Assembly (NCBI GenBank): GCA_000200715.1
Contig: DP000238.1
Location: forward strand, 1,476,009 to 1,540,008
Length of the DNA stretch: 64,000 nucleotides
Source of the DNA: Cenarchaeum symbiosum A
GTDB taxonomy: Archaea > Thermoproteota > Nitrososphaeria > Nitrososphaerales > Nitrosopumilaceae
Direction: 5' to 3'
In this document: positions 7,511 through 15,459 of the stretch, piece by piece
Numbering within the stretch: the stretch's first letter is position 1
Layout: the number at the start of each line of letters is the position of its first letter
The notes under the pieces: generated by a model
What the model saw: the letters and a program-made list of their open reading frames with translations, nothing else
Told to the model about the DNA's origin: nothing
Databases searched by the model: none
Program-made: the position numbers and the translations under genes

Positions 7511-8206
7511 CTACCACCATCCCGGACGCATTAGATTCAGCTCATTCTCCACATTCTCCCAGGCACTGAACACTTTGTAATACGAATTAGGAAGACACCA
7601 TTCGGTGCCATTGACGTCTAGCTTTGGCTGATATTCCGAAAGGGACTCAAACGTGCAAACACTTCCCCTGTGGACGCCCACTATGGTAGCCGCATCTCCA
7701 CCATGGTAGACTATGGCAGAACCGCTATCTCCTAGCTGGCTTGGATATGTTCCTATCCCCATGTTATGGAATGTAGAATGGCCGGTAAACTCTGTAGCAT
7801 TCTTGAACAGGAGGTAACCCGGACCATTGTTGAACCAGCCATAGATGGTAATGTCCTGCAGGCGCTCTACGTCTGCCAGTCGCCCCCAAGCCACTTCTGT
7901 CTCTGTCCCGTTGTGAGCCCTTACATTGTTGCCGATGGTGATGCCTGCTTCCGTTATTGGTATGAAGGCTGCATCAACAGTTCCACCTTTATAGAGTATT
8001 CCATGCGCGTCTGACAAAAATTTTGTCGAGTTATGCTTTTTACTTGTTATATTGTGAATTTGGAAAGTCTCTCCGGATTTTATTTCAATACTGTGTGCCG
8101 CAACAACGATACCGGAACGGTGCTGATCACGGGCCCCGATGGCCATAGTGCCAGCCACACAAAGTCCGATTTCAGGATGGATTTTGTCTTGGAATCTTTT
8201 CCCCAC
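7511..8206 (-). CDS. trypsin-fold serine protease, copy B
   Basis: S1-family protease of 231 residues, paralogous to copy A. Triad residues: His in SGIVVAAHSIE, Asp in GGTVDAAFIPI, Ser in QLGDSGSAIVYHGGD. The GWFNNGPGYLLFKN region and the C-terminal YYKVFSAWENVEN helix also match copy A. The GTG start at 8206 is only 12 bp from a transposase relic on the opposite strand, and no signal peptide is present, so the true 5' end may have been removed by the insertion. Activity is plausible since the catalytic residues are intact; export is not shown. Confidence 0.78.
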   Translation of the reverse strand: MGKRFQDKIHPEIGLCVAGTMAIGARDQHRSGIVVAAHSIEIKSGETFQIHNITSKKHNSTKFLSDAHGILYKGGTVDAAFIPITEAGITIGNNVRAHNGTETEVAWGRLADVERLQDITIYGWFNNGPGYLLFKNATEFTGHSTFHNMGIGTYPSQLGDSGSAIVYHGGDAATIVGVHRGSVCTFESLSEYQPKLDVNGTEWCLPNSYYKVFSAWENVENELNLMRPGWW

Positions 8207-8217
8207 ACCAGAACCTA

Positions 8218-8388
8218 AACTCTCACGGGTTTGCCACCAAGCTGAAGAATGTGGAATCGCGCCTGTTCACGTTCCTCAAGTACAAGGACGTCGAGCCCAC
8301 CAACAAGGCGGCCGGAGGCACGGATATATTCAACGTACCCCCGACGTGTCGGGAGATGTGGAAGAGAGAAGACATCCGACGGCCCTAG
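8218..8388 (+). pseudogene. C-terminal relic of an IS66-like transposase
   Basis: An open frame without a start codon reads NSHGFATKLKNVESRLF, then FLKYKDVEPTNKAAGGTD, and ends REDIRRP at the TAG 8386-8388. The segment VEPTNKAA resembles the conserved C-terminal PTNNxAER block of IS66-type and related DDE transposases, with the AER replaced by AGG. Everything 5' of it is missing because the protease B gene starts there on the other strand. I infer a decayed insertion; the family assignment rests on one short motif. Confidence 0.5.
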
Positions 8389-8870
8389 GGCCTTGCCGCA
8401 CGGGAGGCGTCTATCAGGTCCTGGATGGCAGACTTTGCCTGCTCGGCCCTGTCCTGCCCCTCTCCCGGGCCCCCGTCCTTCATCGACTCGGCCACCACCA
8501 TGGTCTCCCGTATGTACGAGTTGGTCTGCCGGAGGGCCTCCATGTACTCGATATAGCTCGCCTGCCACTCTTCAGGGGCGCCGCTCTCGACGAGCCCTAT
8601 CACCTGGGAGTTGACCTGGGACGAGGCGACTTCTGCCATCAGGATGTAGTCGTCGGATTCCATCCCGCCGTCATAGAGCCTCTGCAAGTCGGCGTCAAGG
8701 TCGAGCAGTATTATCGAGTGGATGTTCTCCACCCCGTCAAGATGGGCCCCATAGTCTGTTATCACAAACGACTGGTTCGTAGCCTGCGGGACCAGCCAGG
8801 TCAGGAAGCTAGCCAGCGTGATGACTGCCAGTATCCCCCCCGTTATTATCATCCCCTTTTTCGATGCCAT
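8385..8870 (-). CDS. single-pass membrane protein with helical outer domain
   Basis: A 161-residue protein starting MASKKGMIITGG, with one membrane helix (MIITGGILAVITLASFLTWLV) and a charged, mostly helical outer domain (about residues 50-160, e.g. SGAPEEWQASYIEYMEALRQ) ending in an Ala/Asp-rich helix. I do not recognise the family. A longer frame begins at 8918, but a TATA-like box at 8893-8902 lies 26-27 bp before the ATG at 8870. The stop overlaps the end of the transposase relic by four bases. Confidence 0.65.
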   Translation of the reverse strand: MASKKGMIITGGILAVITLASFLTWLVPQATNQSFVITDYGAHLDGVENIHSIILLDLDADLQRLYDGGMESDDYILMAEVASSQVNSQVIGLVESGAPEEWQASYIEYMEALRQTNSYIRETMVVAESMKDGGPGEGQDRAEQAKSAIQDLIDASRAARP

Positions 8871-8892
8871 GGCACGCCAAGGCCCGCAAAAG

Positions 8893-8902
8893 CTTGTAAA
8901 TC
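8893..8902 (-). promoter_or_regulatory. TATA box for the 8385-8870 gene
   Basis: GATTTACAAG on the minus strand, about 27 bp before the ATG at 8870. Confidence 0.45.
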
Positions 8903-9077
8903 TACCTATCCGGCACACGCCCGTTTGTCATCATAATTTCGGGCTAGGCCTGTGAGAGGGCCAAAAATTATAGAAAAACGGGGATTTATTATAGAAAAAT
9001 CACATTACCCCAAGTTGGGGCGGATCCAAAACTTACACTCCTCTAGCCTGTGGTTAAATAATTTTTACAATATTCTG

Positions 9078-9085
9078 CTAAATAT
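9078..9085 (+). promoter_or_regulatory. TATA box for the zinc-ribbon gene
   Basis: CTAAATAT centred 27 bp before the ATG at 9109. The preceding 150 bp is AT-rich and contains the repeated ATTATAGAAAAA (near 8967 and 8985) and the inverted repeat CCCCAAGTTGGGG near 9010. Confidence 0.5.
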
Positions 9086-9108
9086 GGCCGATCCCGCCCC
9101 ATTGCAGC

Positions 9109-9252
9109 ATGGTTGAAGCATATTGCGTAAAATGCAGGAGCAAGAGGGAGATCAAGAACCCCAAGAGCGTCAAGCTCAAGAACGGACGCCCGGCTGTCAA
9201 GGGAACCTGCCCCGAATGCGGAACCAACGTATTCCGCATAGGAAAGGCCTAG
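9109..9252 (+). CDS. 47-residue zinc-ribbon protein (DUF5679 type)
   Basis: A tiny protein, MVEAYCVKCRSKREIKNP through FRIGKA. Two CxxC knuckles, YCVKC and TCPEC, are 27 residues apart and predict one zinc site; the middle is Lys-rich (KNPKSVKLKNGRPAVKG). This matches the archaeal DUF5679 type of single zinc-ribbon protein, often annotated as hypothetical; nucleic-acid binding is a guess based on charge. The leaderless start is supported by a TATA box at 9078-9085, and a T-run follows the stop at 9266-9271. Confidence 0.82.
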   Translation: MVEAYCVKCRSKREIKNPKSVKLKNGRPAVKGTCPECGTNVFRIGKA

Positions 9253-9263
9253 TCAGTCACATC

Positions 9264-9272
9264 TCATTTTTT
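9264..9272 (+). terminator. T-rich terminator after the zinc-ribbon gene
   Basis: CATTTTTTA, 12 bp after the stop codon at 9252. Archaeal intrinsic termination uses such T-runs without needing a hairpin. The rest of the 290-bp gap to the isomerase gene is GC-rich and shows no gene I can support. Confidence 0.45.
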
Positions 9273-9531
9273 AGAACGTCATACACGCCTGCGCGTGCGC
9301 CCTGTGGGTGCGGCTCCCTGCAAGCCGTGAAACCAGCAGGGGCCCCGTCCGGAGGCAGGCCTCCGTAGGATGCCAGCCCAGACGCCCCAGGGGGTACATG
9401 CACGGGGAAGCCCCGCGCAAGCCCCAGGCATACAGTGCGGGCCGCACCGCCATGCCTGCCCGTCCCGGGACCGGGCGTGGACTTCCCCGGAGGCCCCCCA
9501 CGCCTGAACCCCTACGCACCCGCCCTCAAAC

Positions 9532-9538
9532 TTTTAAT
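9532..9538 (+). promoter_or_regulatory. TATA-like box of the isopropylmalate isomerase cluster
   Basis: TTTTAAT lies only 8 bp before the ATG at 9543 but 26 bp before the in-frame GTG at 9561, favouring the GTG as leaderless start of the first large subunit. Confidence 0.45.
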
Positions 9539-9560
9539 CCCCATGAAAGATATCGCAGCC

Positions 9561-10832
9561 GTGAACGTTACCGAGAAGATCCTTGCGCGGGCATCAGGAA
9601 GGGAGTCTGTCTCGCCGGGCGACGTCATATTTGCGGACGTCGACAAGGCGATGGTTCACGACGTCTCGGGCCCGGGCGTCATGAAGGTATTCGAGAGGAT
9701 CAGCGGCCAGGGTGTAGACACGAAAAAACTGTGGGACCCGTCAAAGGTCTGGATAGCCGAGGACCACTTTGTGCCGTCAGCCGACAAGATATCCGCAGGC
9801 AACATAATCAAGCTGCAGGACTTTGCCAGGAACTATGGCATACGCAGGCACTTCAAGTACGGGATGGGCCAGTACGGGATATGCCATACGTTATCCCATG
9901 AGGAGGCGCTCGTCCTGCCCGGAGAGGTCTACGTGGGGGGCGACTCGCATACAAACACCACGGGGGCGCTCGGGGCCTTTGCGTGCGGTCTTGGCCACAC
10001 CGACATGGCGTATGTGCTGTTATACGGAAAAATCTGGTTCAAGGTTCCAGAGACTGTACTGTTAAGGCTCAACGGGGCTCTGCCCCCCCATGTAATGGCC
10101 AAGGACTACATACTGCGGATAATAGGGGACATGGGGACCGACGGCGGCGCGTACAGGACCATGCAGTTTGCAGGCACCGGGATAACCGAGATGTCCGTCG
10201 AGGGGCGCCTCACCCTTGCCAACATGACCACCGAGGCTGGCGCAAAAAACGGCATAATAGAAGCGGACAAAAAGACCGCCGGCTACCTGTCAAGCAGGGG
10301 AGCCACGGGTATAAAACCGGTCATTGGAGACGATGACGCAGAATATTCAGAGGTCTTTGAATACGAAGGGAGCGAGATGGAGCCCCTCGTCGCCAAGCCG
10401 TACTCGCCGGAGAACGTCTCGATAGTCAGGGAGGCCCCGTCTGTCGAGCTCGACAAGGCGTACATAGGATCCTGTACCGGGGCCAAGATGGAGGATTTGG
10501 AGGCTGCCGCCCGCATCCTCAAGGGCCGGAAGGTGAGAATACGCACGGAGGTGCTGCCGGCGGCCATCTCGATATACAGAAAGGCCGTCGAGCGGGGCCT
10601 TGTGGGGATATTCCTCGATGCAGGCGCGACTGTGGGGCCGCCCACGTGCGGCGCGTGCTGCGGGGCCCACATGGGGGTATTAGGCAAGGGCGAGGTGTGC
10701 ATCAGCACGACCAACAGGAACTTTCCCGGCAGGATGGGCGACATAGAATCCCAGACGTACCTGGCCTCGCCGCTGGTGGCGGCGGCCTCCGCCGTTACCG
10801 GCAAGATCACCGACCCGAGGGACCTGAATTGA
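9561..10832 (+). CDS. leuC: isopropylmalate isomerase-type aconitase, large subunit (short archaeal type)
   Basis: Large subunit of a 3-isopropylmalate dehydratase-type enzyme, which interconverts 2- and 3-isopropylmalate (leucine synthesis) or a homologous substrate. The fold signatures are clear: YVGGDSHTNTTGALGAFACG near residue 125, a Cys of the 4Fe-4S cluster in YIGSCTGAKMEDL near 300, and GPPTCGACCGAHMG with two more cluster Cys near 360. About 423 residues, the length of the archaeal isopropylmalate/homoaconitase group rather than the bacterial 470. GTG 9561 is preferred from the TATA spacing; ATG 9543 adds six residues. It overlaps its small subunit by four bases. The substrate could also be citramalate or homocitrate. 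Confidence 0.88.
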   Translation: MNVTEKILARASGRESVSPGDVIFADVDKAMVHDVSGPGVMKVFERISGQGVDTKKLWDPSKVWIAEDHFVPSADKISAGNIIKLQDFARNYGIRRHFKYGMGQYGICHTLSHEEALVLPGEVYVGGDSHTNTTGALGAFACGLGHTDMAYVLLYGKIWFKVPETVLLRLNGALPPHVMAKDYILRIIGDMGTDGGAYRTMQFAGTGITEMSVEGRLTLANMTTEAGAKNGIIEADKKTAGYLSSRGATGIKPVIGDDDAEYSEVFEYEGSEMEPLVAKPYSPENVSIVREAPSVELDKAYIGSCTGAKMEDLEAAARILKGRKVRIRTEVLPAAISIYRKAVERGLVGIFLDAGATVGPPTCGACCGAHMGVLGKGEVCISTTNRNFPGRMGDIESQTYLASPLVAAASAVTGKITDPRDLN

Positions 10833-11314
10833 AGGGCGGGGTGATAAAGTACGAGCGCGACAACATCGATACTGACGTGATAATACCCGGCATGTACCTC
10901 AAGATACACGACTATGCGGAGCTGGCGACCCATGCCATGGAGGGCCTCGACCCGGGGTTTCACGGCAGGGTCAAGGAGGGGGATTTCATACTGGCGGGCA
11001 GCAATTTCGGGTGCGGCTCCTCGAGGGAGCACGCGCCGATAGCCCTCTCACACTCGGGGATAAAGGCGGTGATAGCGGTATCGTTTGCCAGGATATTCTA
11101 TAGAAACTGCGTGGACGGCGCGTTTTTGCTGCCCATAGAGGTGGACCGGAGCACGTATGAGCGCATATCAGACGGATCCCAGCTGGACATAGACGCAGAC
11201 GCGGGGACCATAACCGACCTGACCGGGGGCGGCACGTACCCCATGAAGCCGTTTCCGGGGATAATAGCGGAGATCATAAAGGCGGGCGGGCTCTTCAAGT
11301 ACAGGCCGGGCTGA
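10829..11314 (+). CDS. leuD: isopropylmalate isomerase-type aconitase, small subunit (short archaeal type)
   Basis: Swivelling small subunit of the same enzyme. [13 protein letters not shown] near the N-terminus and the substrate-binding [15 protein letters not shown] near residue 60 are diagnostic. 161 residues, matching the archaeal short type. The start is a TTG at 10829, which overlaps the large-subunit stop (TTGA) and aligns with the usual MxGxVxKF beginning; a GTG at 10841 is the alternative. Tight coupling with the partner gene suggests equal synthesis. Confidence 0.88.
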   Translation: MKGGVIKYERDNIDTDVIIPGMYLKIHDYAELATHAMEGLDPGFHGRVKEGDFILAGSNFGCGSSREHAPIALSHSGIKAVIAVSFARIFYRNCVDGAFLLPIEVDRSTYERISDGSQLDIDADAGTITDLTGGGTYPMKPFPGIIAEIIKAGGLFKYRPG

Positions 11315-11315
11315 G

Positions 11316-12734
11316 ATGGCAAGGACGCTCTTTGAAAAGATATGGGACTCGCATACCATCGCGGGGGAGAAAGGCGGCCCCTCTCTTCTGTACATAGACA
11401 GGCACATGATCCACGAGGTCACATCGCCGCAGGCCTTTGACGGGCTGCGCGCGGCAGGAAGAAGGGTCCGCAGGCCGGACCTCACTGTCGCCACGATAGA
11501 CCATGGCGTCCCCACCAGCGACCGGTCGGCGCCAAACCCCGACAAGGCATCGGCCGCCCAGATAAGGGCGCTCGAGGAGAACTGCCGCGAGTTCGGGGTG
11601 AGGCTGTTCGGAACAGACAGCCCCGACCAGGGGATAGTGCACGTGATCGGGCCGCAGCTGGGGATGACGCTTCCCGGCGCCACCATAGTCTGCGGCGACA
11701 GCCACACGTCGACCCAGGGCGCGTTTGGCGCCCTTGCCTTTGGGATAGGGACCAGCGATGTAGAGCACGTGCTTGCGTCGCAGACGGTATGGATGGAAAA
11801 GCCCGGCTCCTTTGAGATCCGCTTCGAGGGGGAGCTGCCGGAATCCCGCGCCGTGACATCAAAGGATATCATACTATCCGTGATAAGGGAGATAGGGACC
11901 GCCGGCGGGACGGGCATGATAATAGAGTACCGCGGAAGCGGCATAGCGGGGCTCTCCATGGAGCAGAGGATGACAATATGCAACATGTCCATTGAGGCTG
12001 GCGCCCGGGCGGGCATGATGGCGCCCGACGAGCGCACCTTCGAGTACCTCAGGGGGAGGAGGCACATCCCGGAAAACTATGAGGAGCTCGTCGAGGAATG
12101 GCGCGGCGGGCTGTTTACAGACCCCGGTGCGTCCTTTGACAGGTCGTATACGCTCGATATATCGGCGGTGGCGCCCCAGGTAAGCTGGGGTACAAACCCC
12201 GAGATGACCTGCGATGTGACCGGCGAGGTCCCCACGCCAGAAGAGTATTCGGGCGGGGATCCCGGCAGGCTCCAGGGCGCGCGCAGGGCGCTTGAATACA
12301 TGGATCTGGAGCCCGGCACGCCCATGACGGAGGTAAAGGTGGACAGGGTCTTCATAGGATCATGCACAAATGCAAGGCTCGAGGATTTAATCGAGGCGTC
12401 CCGGATGGTAAAGGGGAGAAAGGCATCATCAGGGGTCAGGGCGATGGTCGTGCCCGGCTCGCAGGAGGTCAAGAGGGATGCTGAAAAGATGGGCCTCGAC
12501 AGGATATTCACGGACGCCGGCTTTGAGTGGAGGGAGTCGGGGTGCAGCATGTGCCTTGGCATGAACCCAGATGTCCTGGCCGGCGGCGAGAGATGCGCGA
12601 GCACCTCCAACCGCAACTTTGAGGGCAGGCAGGGGGCGGGCGGCAGGACCCACCTGGTCAGCCCCGTGATGGCGGCAGCTGCCGCAATCGAGGGGCGCTT
12701 TGTCGACGTGAGGGAGTTGGATGCGGCCGTTTGA
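11316..12734 (+). CDS. leuC: 3-isopropylmalate dehydratase large subunit (bacterial-length type)
   Basis: A second, longer large subunit (472 residues) in the LeuC group found in bacteria. It begins [15 protein letters not shown] and has [31 protein letters not shown] near residue 130, cluster-ligand [14 protein letters not shown] near 345 and [12 protein letters not shown] near 407, then [12 protein letters not shown]. It starts one base after the stop of the preceding small-subunit gene and overlaps its own small subunit by 14 bp. It is far from identical to the first large subunit, so the pairs are ancient paralogues or one was acquired. This pair is the better candidate for leucine synthesis. 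Confidence 0.93.
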   Translation: MARTLFEKIWDSHTIAGEKGGPSLLYIDRHMIHEVTSPQAFDGLRAAGRRVRRPDLTVATIDHGVPTSDRSAPNPDKASAAQIRALEENCREFGVRLFGTDSPDQGIVHVIGPQLGMTLPGATIVCGDSHTSTQGAFGALAFGIGTSDVEHVLASQTVWMEKPGSFEIRFEGELPESRAVTSKDIILSVIREIGTAGGTGMIIEYRGSGIAGLSMEQRMTICNMSIEAGARAGMMAPDERTFEYLRGRRHIPENYEELVEEWRGGLFTDPGASFDRSYTLDISAVAPQVSWGTNPEMTCDVTGEVPTPEEYSGGDPGRLQGARRALEYMDLEPGTPMTEVKVDRVFIGSCTNARLEDLIEASRMVKGRKASSGVRAMVVPGSQEVKRDAEKMGLDRIFTDAGFEWRESGCSMCLGMNPDVLAGGERCASTSNRNFEGRQGAGGRTHLVSPVMAAAAAIEGRFVDVRELDAAV

Positions 12735-13299
12735 GAATGTAAGCTCGGTAGTCACGCCCCTGTGCAGGCCCAACGTGGATACGGACCAGATAGTCCCAAA
12801 GCAGTTTCTCAAGCTGCTGACAAAGACCGGCTTTGGCGACTTTTTATTCTTTGACTGGAGGTACGGCGCGGGCCGCGAGCCCGACCCGGAATTTGTATTA
12901 AACGATCCTGCGTATGCAGGCTCCCGGATACTTGCCGCCGGCGAGAACTTTGGGTGCGGCTCGAGCCGCGAGCACGCAGTGTGGGCGCTCAGGGATTACG
13001 GCTTTGCGGCGGTAATTGCGCCCTCGTTTGCCGACATATTCTACAGCAACTGCTTCAAGAACGGAGTGCTCCCGGTGGTGCTCGGCGAGGAGGCGATAAG
13101 CGCCCTGGCGGGATCCGAGGCTACAGTCGACTTGGACAGCCAGGAGGTAAGAAGTGCAAAGGGCACATTCCACTTTGATGTCGACCCGCACAGAAAGAGG
13201 ATGCTGCTAGAGGGGCTCGATGACATATCGCTTACACTCGAGCACGAATCCGAGATAGCAAAATTCGAAGGCGGGCCTAGAGCCCCATCTTCCGTATGA
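12721..13299 (+). CDS. leuD: 3-isopropylmalate dehydratase small subunit (bacterial-length type)
   Basis: Partner of the preceding Leu[17 protein letters not shown] near the N-terminus and [16 protein letters not shown] near residue 75 are the LeuD signatures; 192 residues is the bacterial length. The ATG lies inside the end of the large-subunit gene. The last 23 bp overlap convergently with the nucleotidyltransferase gene on the other strand. Confidence 0.92.
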   Translation: MRPFENVSSVVTPLCRPNVDTDQIVPKQFLKLLTKTGFGDFLFFDWRYGAGREPDPEFVLNDPAYAGSRILAAGENFGCGSSREHAVWALRDYGFAAVIAPSFADIFYSNCFKNGVLPVVLGEEAISALAGSEATVDLDSQEVRSAKGTFHFDVDPHRKRMLLEGLDDISLTLEHESEIAKFEGGPRAPSSV

Positions 13300-13996
13300 T
13301 CCCCGACGCGACACCCATGTTGCGCTCGAGCAGGACGGGCGATTCCACGTCGAGCCACGGCCCGTCAAGCTCAAAGGCGCTCACCTTTCCCCTCTTGGAG
13401 AGTCCCTCAAGTATGTCGTATGAGAGGTTTACCTGCCGCGTGCCAAGGGCCCTTATCTCGCCGAGCAGTTTTGTAGACAGCACATAGACGCCCAGGCACT
13501 CTGGGATTGGGAGCTCGACCTCGGGCTTTTCCCTAAACTCGGCCACCACGCCGTCCTTTACGACTGCAAAGCCGGTCTCTTCCTTTCTGCGGGTCCTGAC
13601 AAGGACGCATGCGAGGCTGTCCTTTTCGATATAGCGCCGCCTCATGCCGGCTATGTCGACTCTGCACAGGTTGTCGCCAAACCACAAAAGAAACTCGGAT
13701 TCGCCCTCCAAAACAGGGGCTAGATGCAAAAGATCGCCCCCTGTAGACGACTGTGAATCCTGCACGTATGTGATCTTTTTGGAGCCGGATCCCCCCCGGA
13801 TGTAGTTTTTGATCTGCCCGCCGTGCCCCGCCAGGTCGGTCAGTATTATTATCTCGTCTACATCAGATGATTCCAGGAACCTGACAAGATAGCTTATCAC
13901 CGGCCGGCCCTCCAGTGGGATCATCGCCTTTGGAATGTACTCTGTATACGGCTTTCCGCGGGTGCCCTTGCCGCCTGCCAGGATTACTGCCTTCAC
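13277..13996 (-). CDS. NDP-sugar pyrophosphorylase-like nucleotidyltransferase
   Basis: A 239-residue nucleotidyltransferase that joins a nucleoside triphosphate to a sugar 1-phosphate. VILAGGKGTRGKPYTEYIPKA is the nucleotide-binding signature (in two halves at residues 4-24), EGRPVISYLV follows, and WFGDNLCRVD is the metal-binding loop near residue 104. It lacks the C-terminal beta-helix of acetyl- or succinyltransferase fusions. It begins with GTG three bases after the uS9 stop, so it is probably transcribed with the ribosomal genes, an unusual partner. Which sugar it activates is not visible; a role in surface glycans would fit the polyprenyl synthase elsewhere in the window. Confidence 0.85.
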   Translation of the reverse strand: MKAVILAGGKGTRGKPYTEYIPKAMIPLEGRPVISYLVRFLESSDVDEIIILTDLAGHGGQIKNYIRGGSGSKKITYVQDSQSSTGGDLLHLAPVLEGESEFLLWFGDNLCRVDIAGMRRRYIEKDSLACVLVRTRRKEETGFAVVKDGVVAEFREKPEVELPIPECLGVYVLSTKLLGEIRALGTRQVNLSYDILEGLSKRGKVSAFELDGPWLDVESPVLLERNMGVASGIIRKMGL

Positions 13997-13999
13997 TTT

Positions 14000-14449
14000 C
14001 TACCGGTATGATTTCTGCTTGCGTCTGCGGGCGCCCGGGCCGCCGAACTTTTTGGGCTCTTTTCTCCGCGCATCCCCGCTGATCAGATACTTGTCAAAGT
14101 CCCCTATTCTTTTGCGCAGATCCTCCCTTGCAGTCTTTGTAAGCGGGTGGTTTCTCGGCTCCCTCCTGGACTTTGTCCAGCCTATGAGGGCCCGCGATAT
14201 TCCGGTAGCTGAAGCTCCCGCCTGCCCCATAAAGCCGCCGCCCTTTACCCTTACGGATATGTCCACCTTTTTTCTTGCATCGCCTGCTATGTCGAGCGGC
14301 GCCAGTATGGCCTCGCGCGCAGACTCATGCACTATCATCTCGGCTGGCACGTTGTTGATTCTCACCCTGCCGGTGCCCTTTATTATATAGACGTGCGCGC
14401 TGGCGGCCTTTCTTGTTGCAAAGTATATCTCGGTCTTGGGCGAGGTCAT
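14000..14449 (-). CDS. rps9: 30S ribosomal protein uS9
   Basis: Small-subunit protein whose C-terminal tail reaches the P-site tRNA. EIYFATRKAASAHVYI at the start, KGGGFMGQAGASATGISRAL in the middle and the basic C-terminal RRKQKSYR are all typical; the final -KSYR is the conserved end. The start ATG at 14449 overlaps the uL13 stop (ATGA), so I prefer it to the ATG three codons upstream. 149 residues. Confidence 0.95.
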   Translation of the reverse strand: MTSPKTEIYFATRKAASAHVYIIKGTGRVRINNVPAEMIVHESAREAILAPLDIAGDARKKVDISVRVKGGGFMGQAGASATGISRALIGWTKSRREPRNHPLTKTAREDLRKRIGDFDKYLISGDARRKEPKKFGGPGARRRKQKSYR

Positions 14450-14889
14450 TTCGTCCACCCTACGGTCTCGCCGAGGTCCGCCATTGTCGTATAGTTGGCA
14501 GTCGGCCGCGTTATCTCCGCGCCTTTGAGCTTTCTCTTTTCAAACGACTTTAGGTGCCCTGGGGATCCAATGTACGCCCTGAGCCGCGAGTGCGCCGCCT
14601 TGCCCGACGGCTTTTTCCTTGGCAGCATGCCCCTGATCATCCGCGTCATTATCGTGTCGGGCCTCCTCGGATGGTACGGCCCGTGCTCCGGGTGGATTAT
14701 GCTCGCTATCTTTAGAAAGTCCCTGTACTCCCGGACTATGCTGGCCCTCTTGCCGCTGATCATCACCTTTTCACAGTTGATTATCGAGACCCTGTTGCCC
14801 TCGAGCAGCATCTTTGCCACGTTGGATGCAAGCCTGCCCGCGATGTGGTCTGTTGCGTCGACCACTATGGGCCCGCCTTCATTAGCCAA
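14446..14889 (-). CDS. rpl13: 50S ribosomal protein uL13
   Basis: Large-subunit protein uL13. IVVDATDHIAGRLASNVAK at the N-terminus and TRMIRGMLPRKKPSGK in the middle are diagnostic; 147 residues fits archaea. The start is TTG at 14889, overlapping the eL18 stop by eight bases; no in-frame ATG lies near. Confidence 0.95.
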   Translation of the reverse strand: MANEGGPIVVDATDHIAGRLASNVAKMLLEGNRVSIINCEKVMISGKRASIVREYRDFLKIASIIHPEHGPYHPRRPDTIMTRMIRGMLPRKKPSGKAAHSRLRAYIGSPGHLKSFEKRKLKGAEITRPTANYTTMADLGETVGWTK

Positions 14890-15229
14890 GCAGGACGACC
14901 CCCTTTCCAGTGGGAAACTCTTTTGTCAGCTCGGCAAAGCCCGTCACCCGGCCGCCCGAGCTTAGGACCTTCTCCGCTGCAGCCCCCGATATGCCAAAGG
15001 GGCAGAGTGTGATCTTGTGGGGCATGCTACCGGTGCCGAGCACCCTGCCGGGCACCACCACCACATCGCCTTCTTTTGTATACCGTGCTATCTTGTTGAG
15101 GTTGAGCGTCCTCCGGGCCCTGGTAGGCTTCTGGGCCAGCCGGGAGAGCCGCAGCCAGATGGGGGCGTCGTTTGCCCTGGAGGCCCTCTTCAGGTCGTGC
15201 GCCAGGCGCGGGGTAATCTGGCTTGCCAT
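14882..15229 (-). CDS. rpl18e: 50S ribosomal protein eL18
   Basis: Archaeal/eukaryotic large-subunit protein. APIWLRLSRLAQKPTRARR, then VVVPGRVLGTGSMPHKIT and the ending FPTGKGVVLL are characteristic. 115 residues from the ATG at 15229, which lies 26 bp from a TATA box; an upstream frame to 15283 is therefore not used. First gene of the eL18-uL13-uS9-nucleotidyltransferase transcript. Confidence 0.94.
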   Translation of the reverse strand: MASQITPRLAHDLKRASRANDAPIWLRLSRLAQKPTRARRTLNLNKIARYTKEGDVVVVPGRVLGTGSMPHKITLCPFGISGAAAEKVLSSGGRVTGFAELTKEFPTGKGVVLLG

Positions 15230-15250
15230 GATTGCGCGCCCCCCGGCACC

Positions 15251-15260
15251 CAAATATAAC
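15251..15260 (-). promoter_or_regulatory. TATA box of the ribosomal operon
   Basis: GTTATATTTG on the minus strand, 26 bp before the ATG of eL18 at 15229. Confidence 0.7.
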
Positions 15261-15459
15261 ATGAACTGATCCCCCGCCTGCAAGAACGGCAGGCCAAGGC
15301 CCGGGGCACCTCCCGGCCCGGTATATGGGCAGGCCCCAACGGTCCAGACGCATTAGCGTAAGGCTAAAAACACAAGGGCCCGCCTCCGGGTATCATGTAT
15401 GCAGGGCCGGGGCAGGCGGGTACTGCCGCATATCGGCCGTATCCGGGCATCAGCCGCAT

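Noticed and set aside
8139-8936. 265-codon plus frame opposite the 8385-8870 gene
   Set aside because: Shadow frame; the minus-strand gene has a membrane helix, sensible composition and a correctly spaced TATA box.
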